From Gemmatimonadota bacterium (GTDB lineage Bacteria > Gemmatimonadota > Gemmatimonadetes > Gemmatimonadales > Gemmatimonadaceae): DNA of 46,527 nt. Position 1 is the stretch's first letter, and each line of letters begins with the position of its first letter. The notes under the pieces are model-generated. The model did no database searches. It was given only the letters and a program-made list of their open reading frames with translations, and had not been told where the DNA came from. The stretch spans positions 1 to 46,527 of the forward strand of contig JAQBPY010000080.1 of the NCBI GenBank assembly GCA_028287285.1. The letters run 5' to 3'. Of the stretch, positions 15,714 to 23,895 are shown one piece after another. The translations under genes and the position numbers were made by a program.

Positions 15714-16471
15714 AACTCCGGCGAGCAACGTAGCATGGTTCGGCTGGCCGCGACGATGCGAGCAATTTCGTCCGATCGCGTAACCATGCGTTCGTAGTCG
15801 TCCGGAGACGCGGCGCGCGCGAGCGAAACGCCAGCGCGCCGATGCTCCATCGCACTGCTTGCCCGCAACGCCGCCCGCACATGGATCTCCGATACCCCTG
15901 AGACCCGCACGACCTCCGCTGCGTTACCGCTTGTGATGGAGCCGCCCGCAAGAATCGTCATTTTCCTGTCTGCGCGCCGCACCAAACGCGCCAGCGCCAC
16001 CGCTCCTTCACGCGCCGTTGGCGCGCCGCCGGACGTAAGGAGCCGATCGACGCCGGCCTCGAGCAGCGCGTCCATCGCGGCGTCCTGGTCGCGCGCAAAA
16101 TCGAATGCGCGATGGAAGGTCACGTCCATGGGCCGCGCAATATCGATCAACATTCGTGTCAGTTCGTCGTCGACGTCGCCCGCCCTGGTGAGCGCGCCAA
16201 TCACGACGCCATGCGCGCCAAACGATTTCGCGAGCGCGATGTCGCGCCGCATGACGTCGCGCTCGTCGTCCGAGTAGAGAAAATCGCCGGTCCGAGGGCG
16301 GATCAGCACGAACACCGGAATTGCCAGCCGATCACGCACCGCGCCAATGAGTCCCGCACTCGGCGTCACACCGCCCTGAAGCAACTCACCGCACAACTCG
16401 ATTCGGCCGGCGCCGCCCCGCTCCGCTTCCAGCGCTGCGTCGATAGCGTCGACGCAGGCTTCCACGAGCAC
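15710..16471 (-). CDS. cutC: CutC-family TIM-barrel protein
   Basis: 253 residues from GTG 16471, two bases after the stop of the upstream oxidoreductase; the frame is open further upstream but the family begins right at 'VLVEACVDAIDAALEAERGG'. Family marks are 'GAGRIELCGELLQGGVTPS', 'VFVLIRPRTGDFLYSDDE', 'DVTFHRAFDF', 'LLTSGGAPTAREGAVAL' and 'MTILAGGSI'. CutC was named for copper homeostasis in E. coli, but that role is disputed and the biochemical activity is not settled. Here it is the last gene after a Gfo/Idh/MocA oxidoreductase in a sugar-oxidation locus, so a role in carbohydrate metabolism seems more likely than in metal handling (inference). No metal-binding cysteine cluster is seen. 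Confidence 0.85.
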   Translation of the reverse strand: MLVEACVDAIDAALEAERGGAGRIELCGELLQGGVTPSAGLIGAVRDRLAIPVFVLIRPRTGDFLYSDDERDVMRRDIALAKSFGAHGVVIGALTRAGDVDDELTRMLIDIARPMDVTFHRAFDFARDQDAAMDALLEAGVDRLLTSGGAPTAREGAVALARLVRRADRKMTILAGGSITSGNAAEVVRVSGVSEIHVRAALRASSAMEHRRAGVSLARAASPDDYERMVTRSDEIARIVAASRTMLRCSPEL

Positions 16472-16473
16472 GG

Positions 16474-17727
16474 TCAGCGACCCTGCCGGGGCGGCTTCCA
16501 CGCTCCGCGCGCCACTGCCGGCATGAACTTGTCGAGTCCGCGTGGAGGGAAATCGAGCGTGCGTCCTTCTTCGGCGCTCTGATACGCGGTCATCAGCATC
16601 TGCACGACCTCGAGGCCGTCGTCGAAGGTGAGGAGCGGCGTTTCCTTGCCGAGGAAGCATCGCACGAAGTGGCGGTCTTCGGCTTCATATCCATATGCCA
16701 CGGCTTCGTTCGCGACCACGGGCATCAACCCCATTTCGGCGTTCTGCTTCTCCACAAGATCCTCCCCTGCCCTGCCTTTTACCTCTCGGCTGAAGAAAAG
16801 CTTGAGGCCTGCGTCGAGCGAGTTCCACGCCATCGAGTACTCGGGGCCGAGCAGTTCCGACGACAGACGCAATCCCGCGCCGACGAAGCTCCACGACGTG
16901 GAGGCTTCACCGAGCACGGTGTAGCCGTCGTCCGTCTCGAACTCGATGGTGGTGCTCGCAAAATCCTCGCTCGGTTTCTTTGCGTAGTCGATGCCTTTCT
17001 GTGCCTTCGCGAGTTTTTTCACGTACTCCGGCCGCGTCCACTTGAGCGACGCGATGTGTGCGGTGATACGCCTGGGCTTGACGGTGGAAAGCGGTTCGCC
17101 CGGCTTGGTGAGCAGATGGCGAACGACGAGCGCCGAGTGGCACATCATGTCGTTGAGCACCCCGCCGCCCTGCAGGGCGCCGTTCCAGAACCAGGGCATG
17201 TGCGGACCACTGTGCTCTTCGGCGGCGCGTGCGAGATATGGACGGCCGGTGGTTGCGGCGCCGCGCGCCCAGATGAGTGCACGTCCCGTTTCCACCTGCG
17301 GAGCGAAGACCTGGTTCTCGAGGTAGCCGTGCATGAGCCCTGCGCGCTTCACCAGACGCGTCACTTCTTTCGCTTCGGCGACATTGCGCGCGAGGGGTTT
17401 TTCGCAGGCGATGCCCTTGAGTGTGCCGCGGCCTTTCTCGAGTGCGTCGACGATTTCCTGGACGTTCTCGATGCGGGCCTGGTTCGGGCCGGTGAGCCAG
17501 ATGGCATCGATGGCAGGATCGGCGACCATGTCGCCAATGGATTTGTACGCCCTGGCGTTGCCGACGTCGAGGTCGTTGGCGTAGCGCGCGGCGGCGGCGG
17601 CGTTCTTTGCGTTCGGGCTCCATACACCGAGGACGTCGGCGTCGCGGACGCCCTTCCAGCCGAGCATGTGGAATTTGGCGTTGAAGCCGGAGCCGATGAA
17701 GCCTACGCCTAAACGTGTTTCAGTCAT
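16474..17727 (-). CDS. Gfo/Idh/MocA-family oxidoreductase
   Basis: 417 residues, in the normal size range. An N-terminal Rossmann fold carries 'LGVGFIGSGFNAKFHMLGW' (Gly9, Gly12, Gly14), 'AIWLTGPNQARIENVQEIVD' and the family signature 'ACEKPLARNVAEAKEV' with Glu109-Lys110-Pro111. The C-terminal half is the alpha/beta substrate domain with 'GGGVLNDMMCHSALVVRHLL', where the family often has its catalytic histidine. Members oxidise or reduce sugar hydroxyls with NAD(P), and some process 3-keto-sugars. No export signal is visible, so it is cytoplasmic. The gene is followed after 2 bases by cutC and preceded after 71 bases by the GMC dehydrogenase small subunit. Confidence 0.85.
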   Translation of the reverse strand: MTETRLGVGFIGSGFNAKFHMLGWKGVRDADVLGVWSPNAKNAAAAARYANDLDVGNARAYKSIGDMVADPAIDAIWLTGPNQARIENVQEIVDALEKGRGTLKGIACEKPLARNVAEAKEVTRLVKRAGLMHGYLENQVFAPQVETGRALIWARGAATTGRPYLARAAEEHSGPHMPWFWNGALQGGGVLNDMMCHSALVVRHLLTKPGEPLSTVKPRRITAHIASLKWTRPEYVKKLAKAQKGIDYAKKPSEDFASTTIEFETDDGYTVLGEASTSWSFVGAGLRLSSELLGPEYSMAWNSLDAGLKLFFSREVKGRAGEDLVEKQNAEMGLMPVVANEAVAYGYEAEDRHFVRCFLGKETPLLTFDDGLEVVQMLMTAYQSAEEGRTLDFPPRGLDKFMPAVARGAWKPPRQGR

Positions 17728-17798
17728 TGCAGTAGGGCGCTGTCATCCGGGAAGAGACGGTGGAACGGTGAATGGGCCGGTGAACAATTGTGCAAAAA

Positions 17799-18440
17799 CT
17801 ACTTCCCCCGTCGAGCAGCGAGACTCGCGTCGAACTCCTCATACGACACGCCAAGCTTGTCCGTTGCGGCCTTGGGGCATCCGTTCCATGCGGGGTTGAA
17901 GACATTGCCCATGTATTGCAGGTCTCTCCATCCCATTGCGCTGGAGAAGAACGCCGAGCCAATGGACGACCGGAATCGCGTGAACCAGGTGGTGCCGTAC
18001 CGTAGTGCATCCGTTGTTTTGGCCGGCCACGCGATGTCATCGAGCACGGCATGGCGGTTGGCATCCGTGCTCGCGAGGAAATCCGTTCCGAAGCGCGTGC
18101 GCATCTCGTTGTCGAGCCAGGCGAGCCCGCCACGCATCTGAATCTTCGACGCTTCCGTGGTATCCGGCTCGGCGAGCATGTAGTCCACGAACTCCGGCGC
18201 CCTGGCGTCCGTCGCGCTGCCCGAGCGCTCGTCTTTGGGGATGACGATGTCGGCGAGCACGCGGACCGTCTTCCATTCGTGTGCGTTGAAGAACTTTGGA
18301 GCGGCCACCGCGGCCGTATCGTGCAGCTCGGCCACGAACCGTGTTGCGCGCTCGACGCTGGGCGCCGACCAATCGAGCATGCCGGCGAGCGTGCCGGCAC
18401 CGGCGATCTTCAGCGCATCCCGGCGGTTGACGTCACTCAC
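17799..18440 (-). CDS. Gluconate 2-dehydrogenase subunit 3-like (small subunit of GMC dehydrogenase)
   Basis: 213 residues from GTG 18440, which overlaps the stop of the GMC oxidoreductase gene by 4 bases (GTGA). The N-terminus has a twin-arginine signal (NRRDALKIAGAGTLAGML). The mature part matches PF13618: 'FFNAHEWKTVRVLADIVIPK', 'APEFVDYMLAEP', 'GLAWLDNEMRTRFGTDFL'. Such 'hitch-hiker' subunits have the Tat signal that takes the FAD subunit through the membrane and support its folding. Together the two form a periplasmic sugar or sugar-acid dehydrogenase; the electron acceptor is usually a cytochrome c, and none is encoded here. Confidence 0.85.
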   Translation of the reverse strand: MSDVNRRDALKIAGAGTLAGMLDWSAPSVERATRFVAELHDTAAVAAPKFFNAHEWKTVRVLADIVIPKDERSGSATDARAPEFVDYMLAEPDTTEASKIQMRGGLAWLDNEMRTRFGTDFLASTDANRHAVLDDIAWPAKTTDALRYGTTWFTRFRSSIGSAFFSSAMGWRDLQYMGNVFNPAWNGCPKAATDKLGVSYEEFDASLAARRGK

Positions 18441-20125
18441 AAGGCACCTGCCTTGCGTTGCTGCGTGATGTAGTCGGCCGTACGCCACGAGAGTGCGAGG
18501 ATGGTCCACGTTGGATTCTTGTCGGCCTGCGACACGAACGGCCCGCCGTCGGCGACAAAGAGATTCTTGCAATCGTGCGACTGGCAGTTGGAGTTGAGCA
18601 CGGAGTTCTTTTCGTTCGCGCCCATCTGCACGCAGCCGAGCTCGTGGATGATCTCACCGCCAGCGCGGAGGCCGTAGCCCTGGTCTTTCGTGGGCATGGT
18701 ACCGTTGGGCGTTCCACCCATCGCAACGATAAGTGCGCGAAAAGTCTCCTGCATGTGCTTCGCCTGGTTGTATTCGTGGTCGCTCCACTTCCAATGGAAG
18801 CGGAGGACGGGAATACCCCACCGGTCAACGGTGGTGGGATCGATCTCGCAGTAACAGTCCGCGTTAGGAATCATCTCGCCGCGTCCCGCGAAGCCAATGG
18901 TCGTTCCGTAATACTTCCTGTAATCGGCCTTGAGCGACTTGCCGTAGCCGCCGCCGCCGGGGTAGCCGGCAATGTTGCCCATGAAGCCCGCACCGGGAGC
19001 ACCCATGCCGCCGTCGACTTCGATGTGGTAGCCGCGTGGAAAATCGAGCTTGGCGTTGTCGAGCCACCAGGGCATGTACACGTGCATTCCGCCAACGCCG
19101 TCTTCGTTGTGCGGGACATGATCTGCGAGGGCGGGGATGAAGCCGGAGACGCCTGCACCCGTGGTATCCGTGAGTCCCTTTCCCACCCAGCCTGATGAAT
19201 TGCCAAGGCCCTGCGGGAACTTGCCGGACCTGGAGTTCATGAGCAGACGCGCCGACTCGCACGCACTTGCGGCGAGCACCACGATCTTTGCCTTGACGTG
19301 TTTGTCGGTGTTGGTCTTCTTGTCAATGTAGGCGACACCGGTGGCCAGGCCGTCCTTGCCGACGGTGACCTCGCGCGCCATGGCGTGGGTGATGAGCGTG
19401 AGCTTGCCCGTATTGAGGGCCGGTGCGATGAGCACATCCGGGCTGGAGAAGTTCGCCTTTACCTGGCAGCCGCGATTGCATTGCCCGCAATAGTGGCAGG
19501 CACCGCGCCCGTGAATGGCTTTGGTGGTGATGGAGAGCCGCGACGGGATGCAGAGCACGCCGAGCTTGTCGCTCGCCTTCTTGACCAGCAGCTCGTAGCA
19601 GCGCGGGCGCGGGGGCGGCTGAAAATGGCCGTCCGGGTGATTTCGCAGCCCTTCGTTGGAGCCGAACACACCGATCAGATCGTCGACACGATCATAGTAC
19701 GGGGCAACGTCGTCGTATGAAATGGGCCAGTCGTCGCCGAGTCCGTCCCTGGTCTTGCCCTTGAAGTCGTCGGGGCCGAAGCGGAGCGAAATACGGCCCC
19801 AGTGATTGGTGCGCCCACCGAGCATCCGGCCGCGCCACCAGAGGAATCGCTGCCCCGGTGCCGTGGTGTATGGCTCGCCTTCGATGTCCCAGCCGCCGTC
19901 GCATGCATCGAATTCGCCGAAGGGGCGCGTCCGTTTGGAGGCCCCCCGTCGTGGCGACGCAAACGCCGGCGTGAGCATCTGCGAGTCCTTCGATGCATAC
20001 CACTCGCCGCCGGCTTCGAGCATTACCACCTTGGCACCCGACTGTGTCAGCGCATAGGCGGCCATTCCGCCGCCCGCGCCCGAGCCCACGATGCAGACGT
20101 CGTATATGGTGTCAGCTTCCTTCAT
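18437..20125 (-). CDS. GMC-family FAD sugar dehydrogenase, large subunit
   Basis: 562 residues from ATG 20125. The FAD Rossmann motif 'DVCIVGSGAGGGMAAYALTQ' is at residues 9-28, 'MLGGRTNHWGRISLRF' follows near 101-116, and the C-terminal 'EIIHELGCVQMG' and 'NLFVADGGPFVSQADKNPTW' are the GMC_oxred_C catalytic region with the conserved histidine. A cysteine cluster (Cys210, Cys213, Cys216, Cys220 in 'ACHYCGQCNRGCQ') recalls the iron-sulfur site of FAD-glucose dehydrogenases. The protein has no signal peptide and is presumably carried out by the Tat-tagged small subunit encoded next. The gene set resembles glucoside-3-dehydrogenases, which make 3-keto-sugars; the substrate is not known from sequence. 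Confidence 0.87.
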   Translation of the reverse strand: MKEADTIYDVCIVGSGAGGGMAAYALTQSGAKVVMLEAGGEWYASKDSQMLTPAFASPRRGASKRTRPFGEFDACDGGWDIEGEPYTTAPGQRFLWWRGRMLGGRTNHWGRISLRFGPDDFKGKTRDGLGDDWPISYDDVAPYYDRVDDLIGVFGSNEGLRNHPDGHFQPPPRPRCYELLVKKASDKLGVLCIPSRLSITTKAIHGRGACHYCGQCNRGCQVKANFSSPDVLIAPALNTGKLTLITHAMAREVTVGKDGLATGVAYIDKKTNTDKHVKAKIVVLAASACESARLLMNSRSGKFPQGLGNSSGWVGKGLTDTTGAGVSGFIPALADHVPHNEDGVGGMHVYMPWWLDNAKLDFPRGYHIEVDGGMGAPGAGFMGNIAGYPGGGGYGKSLKADYRKYYGTTIGFAGRGEMIPNADCYCEIDPTTVDRWGIPVLRFHWKWSDHEYNQAKHMQETFRALIVAMGGTPNGTMPTKDQGYGLRAGGEIIHELGCVQMGANEKNSVLNSNCQSHDCKNLFVADGGPFVSQADKNPTWTILALSWRTADYITQQRKAGAL

Positions 20126-20237
20126 GCTTCTGGGTCTCGAGGACAGTGGTGGCTGAGTATTGGTGCGGCGTAACACGCGTTTTGATGCCTGTCACAACGT
20201 GCGTAACAATCCACTAGTGGCAGTGCTGTTCCGTTAA

Positions 20238-20348
20238 CTGTCATCCCGCACGAAGCGAGCGAATGTCGGGATATGCTTTCCGCACCCCGAACTCCCCAGG
20301 ACGGGACAGCAGCTCCCGACAGTCGCTTCGCTCCTGCGGGATGACAGT
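20238..20348. repeat. Inverted-repeat element, copy 2
   Basis: Arms ACTGTCATCCCGCACGAAGC at 20238 and TGCGGGATGACAGT ending at 20348 are inverted copies of about 35 bases around a central CGAACTCCCCAGGACG segment. The central segment is shared with copy 3 at 28807. It lies in the 305-base gap between the GMC gene and the TIM-barrel gene, where I see nothing else. Further degenerate GCTCCTGCGGGA fragments follow to about 20430. Confidence 0.7.
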
Positions 20349-20430
20349 CCAAAGTATTTTTGCGGCATGACCGCCTACAATGCTCCTGCGGGAGGACAGT
20401 CTACAACGCTCCTGCGTGACAACAGCTCAA

Positions 20431-21279
20431 CTAGTGAAGCGACACGAGATACTTGTAGCTGTTCGTCGCGGAGGCAATGGCGTTGGTGGGATTGTCGTGC
20501 TCGACAAAGGCATGCTTCATCCCCGATGTCCCGCCCTGCGCAAAGATCTTCGCAAAGTCGATCGTCCCACTGCCCACGTCCATCATCGTTCGCTCCGGCG
20601 CAGGCGAGGCATCCTTCACGTGCATCAGCTTGAAGCGGCCCGGGTACTTCCTGATGAAGGCGAGCGGATCACCGCCGCCCTTCACGACCCAGTAGATGTC
20701 CATCTCGAAATCCACGAGCTTGCGATCGGTCTTGCCGAGGAGGACGTCGAGCGCAGTGCCCTTGCCCACCCTGGCAAGCTCGAAGTCGTGGTTATGATAG
20801 GCGAAGCGCAGCCCGGCGTCCTTCGCCTTCAGCCCAAGATGGTTGAACCGGTCGGCGAGACGGGTCCAGTCGTCGGGCGCTTTCCGCAGTGCCGCGTCGA
20901 GATAGGCAATGACGACCCATTCGTGCCCCGCCGTCTTTGCATCATCGAGCGTCTTCTTCCACGCGTCGTCGTCTGCAGGCAATGCCACGTGGCTGCTCGG
21001 CGACACGAGATGATTTGTCGCGAGCGCTGCCTTGATCTGCTCGGGCGTTCGCCCGAAATAGCCGGCGAATTCCACCTCCTGATAGCCGATCGCGGCCACA
21101 CGCGCGAGCGTCCCCTCCAGGTCTTTCTCCATCAGGTCGCGCAGGGTGTAGAGCTGAATGCCGATGCGTGACAGGTGCGGCGGAACACGCTCGGCGCGCA
21201 GGACGCGCGGACTGCGCGCGAGTATTGCTGTGCCGAGTGCCGCGGCAAGTGTCGTCAGGAAATCGCGACGAGTAGCCAT
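20431..21279 (-). CDS. Tat-exported sugar phosphate isomerase/epimerase-like TIM barrel protein
   Basis: 282 residues with a twin-arginine signal (MATRRDFLTTLAAALGTAIL), so it is probably exported folded to the periplasm. The body is the AP_endonuc_2/xylose-isomerase-like barrel: 'IGIQLYTLRDLMEKDLEGTL', 'IGYQEVEFAGYFG', 'GLRFAYHNHDFEL', 'LVDFEMDIYWV', 'LMHVKDASP', 'HAFVEHDNP'. Likely metal ligands are Glu70, Asp194, His220 and Glu260. Because it is exported next to a periplasmic GMC sugar dehydrogenase, action on an oxidised sugar (epimerisation or glycoside cleavage of a 3-keto-sugar) is a sensible inference; sugar phosphates would not be expected outside the cytoplasm. Confidence 0.83.
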   Translation of the reverse strand: MATRRDFLTTLAAALGTAILARSPRVLRAERVPPHLSRIGIQLYTLRDLMEKDLEGTLARVAAIGYQEVEFAGYFGRTPEQIKAALATNHLVSPSSHVALPADDDAWKKTLDDAKTAGHEWVVIAYLDAALRKAPDDWTRLADRFNHLGLKAKDAGLRFAYHNHDFELARVGKGTALDVLLGKTDRKLVDFEMDIYWVVKGGGDPLAFIRKYPGRFKLMHVKDASPAPERTMMDVGSGTIDFAKIFAQGGTSGMKHAFVEHDNPTNAIASATNSYKYLVSLH

Positions 21280-21356
21280 AGGCCGCGAATCTGGCCCTTT
21301 GCGACGAGTGGCGGAAGGGCGCGTGCGGAGACTGTCCTGGCAGCGTATCTTGCCTC

Positions 21357-22625
21357 ATGGCCACGCCCCACCGTGTCTCCGCAATTGCCGGCTCGCTGAT
21401 CGGCTCGGAGATCCTGAAAATTGCCGCCGACGTCCGCGCCCTCGCCGCGAGTGGCCGGGACATCTGCAACCTCACCGTGGGCGACTTCAGCCCCACGGAA
21501 TTCCGGATCCCCGACCTGCTCGAAGCGGGCATCATCGACGCCCTGCATCGTGGCGAAACGAACTATCCGCCGTCGGACGGCACCCTCGTGCTGCGCGAAG
21601 CGATCCGGTCGCTCTATCGCCGCGAGCTCGGCTTCACGCCGGATCTCGCGTCCATCGTCGTCACGGCAGGATCCCGGCCCGGCATCTACTCGACGTATAC
21701 GACGGTGCTCGATCCGGGTGACCGTGTGGTGTATCCCACACCGTCGTGGAACAACAACCATTACGTGCATCTCGCGGCAGCCAAGGGAGTGAGCGTGGCC
21801 TGCGAGGCAGGCTCGAAGTTCCTGCCCACGCGTGCATCGCTCGAGGACGCTGTGCGCGGTGCCCGGCTGCTCGCACTGTGCTCGCCACTCAACCCCACCG
21901 GTACGGCGTTCACGGCCGCGCAGCTCAGGGCGATCTGCGAGCTCGTGGTGGAGGAGAATGCGAGACGCAGTGCCAGCGAGCGGCCGCTCTACCTGATGTA
22001 CGACCAGGTGTACTGGACGCTGACGTTCGGCGATACGAAGCACGTGCATCCTGTTGGGGTCTGCCCCGACGTGGCACCATATGCGATCTATGTGGATGGT
22101 ATTTCCAAATCGTTTGCGGCAACGGGAATCCGTGTGGGCTGGATCGTTGCGCCGCCGGATGTTGCCGGCCCGATGAGCAGTGTGTTGGGCCACGTGGGGG
22201 CCTGGGCCCCGAAGGCCGAACAGGCCGCCGTGGCGTCGTTGCTCGGGGACGATGCGGCGATGCGCAGCTTTCGCGAGACCTTCGTAGCCGGGGTGCGTGA
22301 GCGGCTGGATGCGCTTTACGCGGGGCTCTCCGCGATGCGCGAGGCGGGTCTGCCGGTCGAGGTGCTTGCTCCCGAAGGCGCCATCTACCTGAGTGTGCGG
22401 TTCGCACTGCGCGGCCGCCATGCGCCGGATGGGTCGCGGCTCGATACGGATGAAGACGTCCGCCGGTATTTGCTGGGCGCGGCTGGTGTGGCGATCGTGC
22501 CTTTTCAGGCGTTTGGTGTCACCATGGACAGCGGCTGGTTCCGGTTGTCGGTGGGGGCGGTGTCGCCGGAGCAGATTGCGCGGATGCTGCCCAGGCTGGA
22601 GCACGCCATGACCAAGATGACCTGA
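21357..22625 (+). CDS. Class I/II aminotransferase (PLP)
   Basis: 422 residues. PLP-binding features are in order: 'VVTAGSRPGIYSTYTTVLDP' (105-124), 'SPLNPTGTAF' (Asn179), 'LMYDQVYWTL' (Asp216, Tyr219), 'VDGISKSFAATGIRVGWIVA' with the Schiff-base lysine at 251 and Arg259, and a C-terminal 'DSGWFRLSVGAV' arginine for the substrate carboxylate. This is the fold-type I class of aspartate/tyrosine/methionine aminotransferases. The amino-acid specificity cannot be read from sequence. It starts at ATG 21357, divergent from the TIM-barrel gene, and its neighbours suggest no pathway. Confidence 0.85.
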   Translation: MATPHRVSAIAGSLIGSEILKIAADVRALAASGRDICNLTVGDFSPTEFRIPDLLEAGIIDALHRGETNYPPSDGTLVLREAIRSLYRRELGFTPDLASIVVTAGSRPGIYSTYTTVLDPGDRVVYPTPSWNNNHYVHLAAAKGVSVACEAGSKFLPTRASLEDAVRGARLLALCSPLNPTGTAFTAAQLRAICELVVEENARRSASERPLYLMYDQVYWTLTFGDTKHVHPVGVCPDVAPYAIYVDGISKSFAATGIRVGWIVAPPDVAGPMSSVLGHVGAWAPKAEQAAVASLLGDDAAMRSFRETFVAGVRERLDALYAGLSAMREAGLPVEVLAPEGAIYLSVRFALRGRHAPDGSRLDTDEDVRRYLLGAAGVAIVPFQAFGVTMDSGWFRLSVGAVSPEQIARMLPRLEHAMTKMT

Positions 22626-22631
22626 ATAAAA

Positions 22632-22661
22632 CAGGTCCTTCGCTTTGCTCAGGACGACAGG
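22632..22661. repeat. Short hairpin repeat near gene end
   Basis: CAGGTCCTTCGCTTTGCTC followed by AGGACGACAGG forms a small hairpin (GTCCT/AGGAC) between the convergent aminotransferase and GNAT genes. The last 13 bases (TCAGGACGACAGG) are identical to bases 1-13 of the window, again beside a gene end. A weak terminator or a second repeat family are both possible. Confidence 0.4.
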
Positions 22662-22689
22662 CCTTCCATCACGACAGCTTCCCTCAGAC

Positions 22690-23166
22690 TCAATGTTGAA
22701 TGGGCGCGAAGAGCTTCTGCATCACTTCGCCTTTCGCTGAAAAGCCAAGCCGCTCATAGAGCGGACGTCCACGTGCTGTGGGCCAGAGAATGGCCCCGTG
22801 AATTCCTCGCTCGGCGCACCACGCGAGCGCCGCTGCGAGAATGCGCGTGCCGTTTCCCGCGCCACGGGCTTCGTCGGTCACGAAGAAGTTCGTGATGTAA
22901 ACGTGTTCTTCCGGCTCGACAAGAGGATTCGGCATCTTCTCGATCAGCGAAGCCCACACGTTTCCAACGATGATGCCGCCGCGCTCGCCCACCCAGCAAT
23001 ACCACTGGCCGTTGTTCAATCGCGCCCGCATCCAGTGCTCGCAGCGCGCGCAGAATTCCGATGCACTCTCGTTGGGCTCGCCGAGCGTCCGTCGAAATTC
23101 ATGGCGAAGTGCGGCGAGGCGCGGAATGTCATGGGCGGTTGCTGCACGAACGGTGATCTGCGTCAT
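22690..23166 (-). CDS. GNAT-family N-acetyltransferase
   Basis: 158 residues from ATG 23166 (MTQITVRAATAHDIPRLAAL). The beta4-alpha3 acetyl-CoA site is 'VYITNFFVTDEARGAGNGTR' continuing 'ILAAALAWC', with the RGxGNGT pyrophosphate loop, and 'GRPLYERLGFSAKGEVM' is the typical C-terminal part. Size and domain order match single-domain GNATs. The substrate is not known. The gene starts 45 bases from the divergent DUF969 gene. Confidence 0.82.
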   Translation of the reverse strand: MTQITVRAATAHDIPRLAALRHEFRRTLGEPNESASEFCARCEHWMRARLNNGQWYCWVGERGGIIVGNVWASLIEKMPNPLVEPEEHVYITNFFVTDEARGAGNGTRILAAALAWCAERGIHGAILWPTARGRPLYERLGFSAKGEVMQKLFAPIQH

Positions 23167-23211
23167 GGCAGCAACTTCGCCTCCAGGCAGCCGGCACGCC
23201 ATATTGTCCGC

Positions 23212-23895
23212 GTGCTCACACTGATTGGCATTCTCATTGTCGTGGCCGGATTCGCCGCCCGGATGAACCCCCTGCTGGTGGTCACTGTTGCCGGCCTGGC
23301 CACGGGACTCGCCAGTGGGCTCGGCCCGGTGGCGGTGATCAGCGCTTTTGGCAAGGCGTTTACGGAGAGCCGGTATGTCGCAATCGTGTGGCTGGTGCTG
23401 CCCGTCATTGGCTTGCTCGAGCGGGCGGGGTTAAAGGAGCGTGCACGCACGGTGATTGCCGGTATTCCGGCCGCGACAACGGGTCGCGTGCTCATGATCT
23501 ACTTTACCGTTCGTCAAATTACCGCGGCGCTCGGCCTCACGTCGCTCGGGGGTCAGGCACAGATGGTCCGGCCGCTCGTGGCGCCCATGGCCGAGGGCGC
23601 GGCGGAGAACCGGTTCGGAGCCTTGCCGATTGAGACACGACGCAGAATCAGGGCGCACTCCGCCGCCGTCGACAACATTGCCGTGTTCTTTGGCGAGGAC
23701 ATCTTCATTGCCGTGGGATCGATTCTGCTCATCAAGGGTTTCCTCGAGCAGAATGGTATTCACGTGGAGCCCGCGCAACTAGCAATCTGGGCGGTGCCCA
23801 CGGCCATTGCCGCGTGGATCATCCACATTGTGCGACTCATCATCCTCGACCGCTCGCTGGCGCGTGAGCTGACGTCGAAGGAGAAGGACGCATGA
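23212..23895 (+). CDS. DUF969 membrane protein
   Basis: 227 residues from GTG 23212 (VLTLIGILIVVAGFAARMNP); the frame stays open upstream, but that stretch lies across the oppositely oriented GNAT gene and is not membrane-like. Family marks are 'TESRYVAIVWLVLPVIGLLE', 'AAENRFGALP', 'HSAAVDNIAVFFGEDIF' and several membrane spans. DUF969 is nearly always paired with DUF979, as here, where the stop overlaps the DUF979 start by 4 bases. The two are proposed subunits of a permease; in other bacteria they occur with pyrrolidone-carboxylate peptidase or with DUF2891. Confidence 0.82.
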   Translation: MLTLIGILIVVAGFAARMNPLLVVTVAGLATGLASGLGPVAVISAFGKAFTESRYVAIVWLVLPVIGLLERAGLKERARTVIAGIPAATTGRVLMIYFTVRQITAALGLTSLGGQAQMVRPLVAPMAEGAAENRFGALPIETRRRIRAHSAAVDNIAVFFGEDIFIAVGSILLIKGFLEQNGIHVEPAQLAIWAVPTAIAAWIIHIVRLIILDRSLARELTSKEKDA

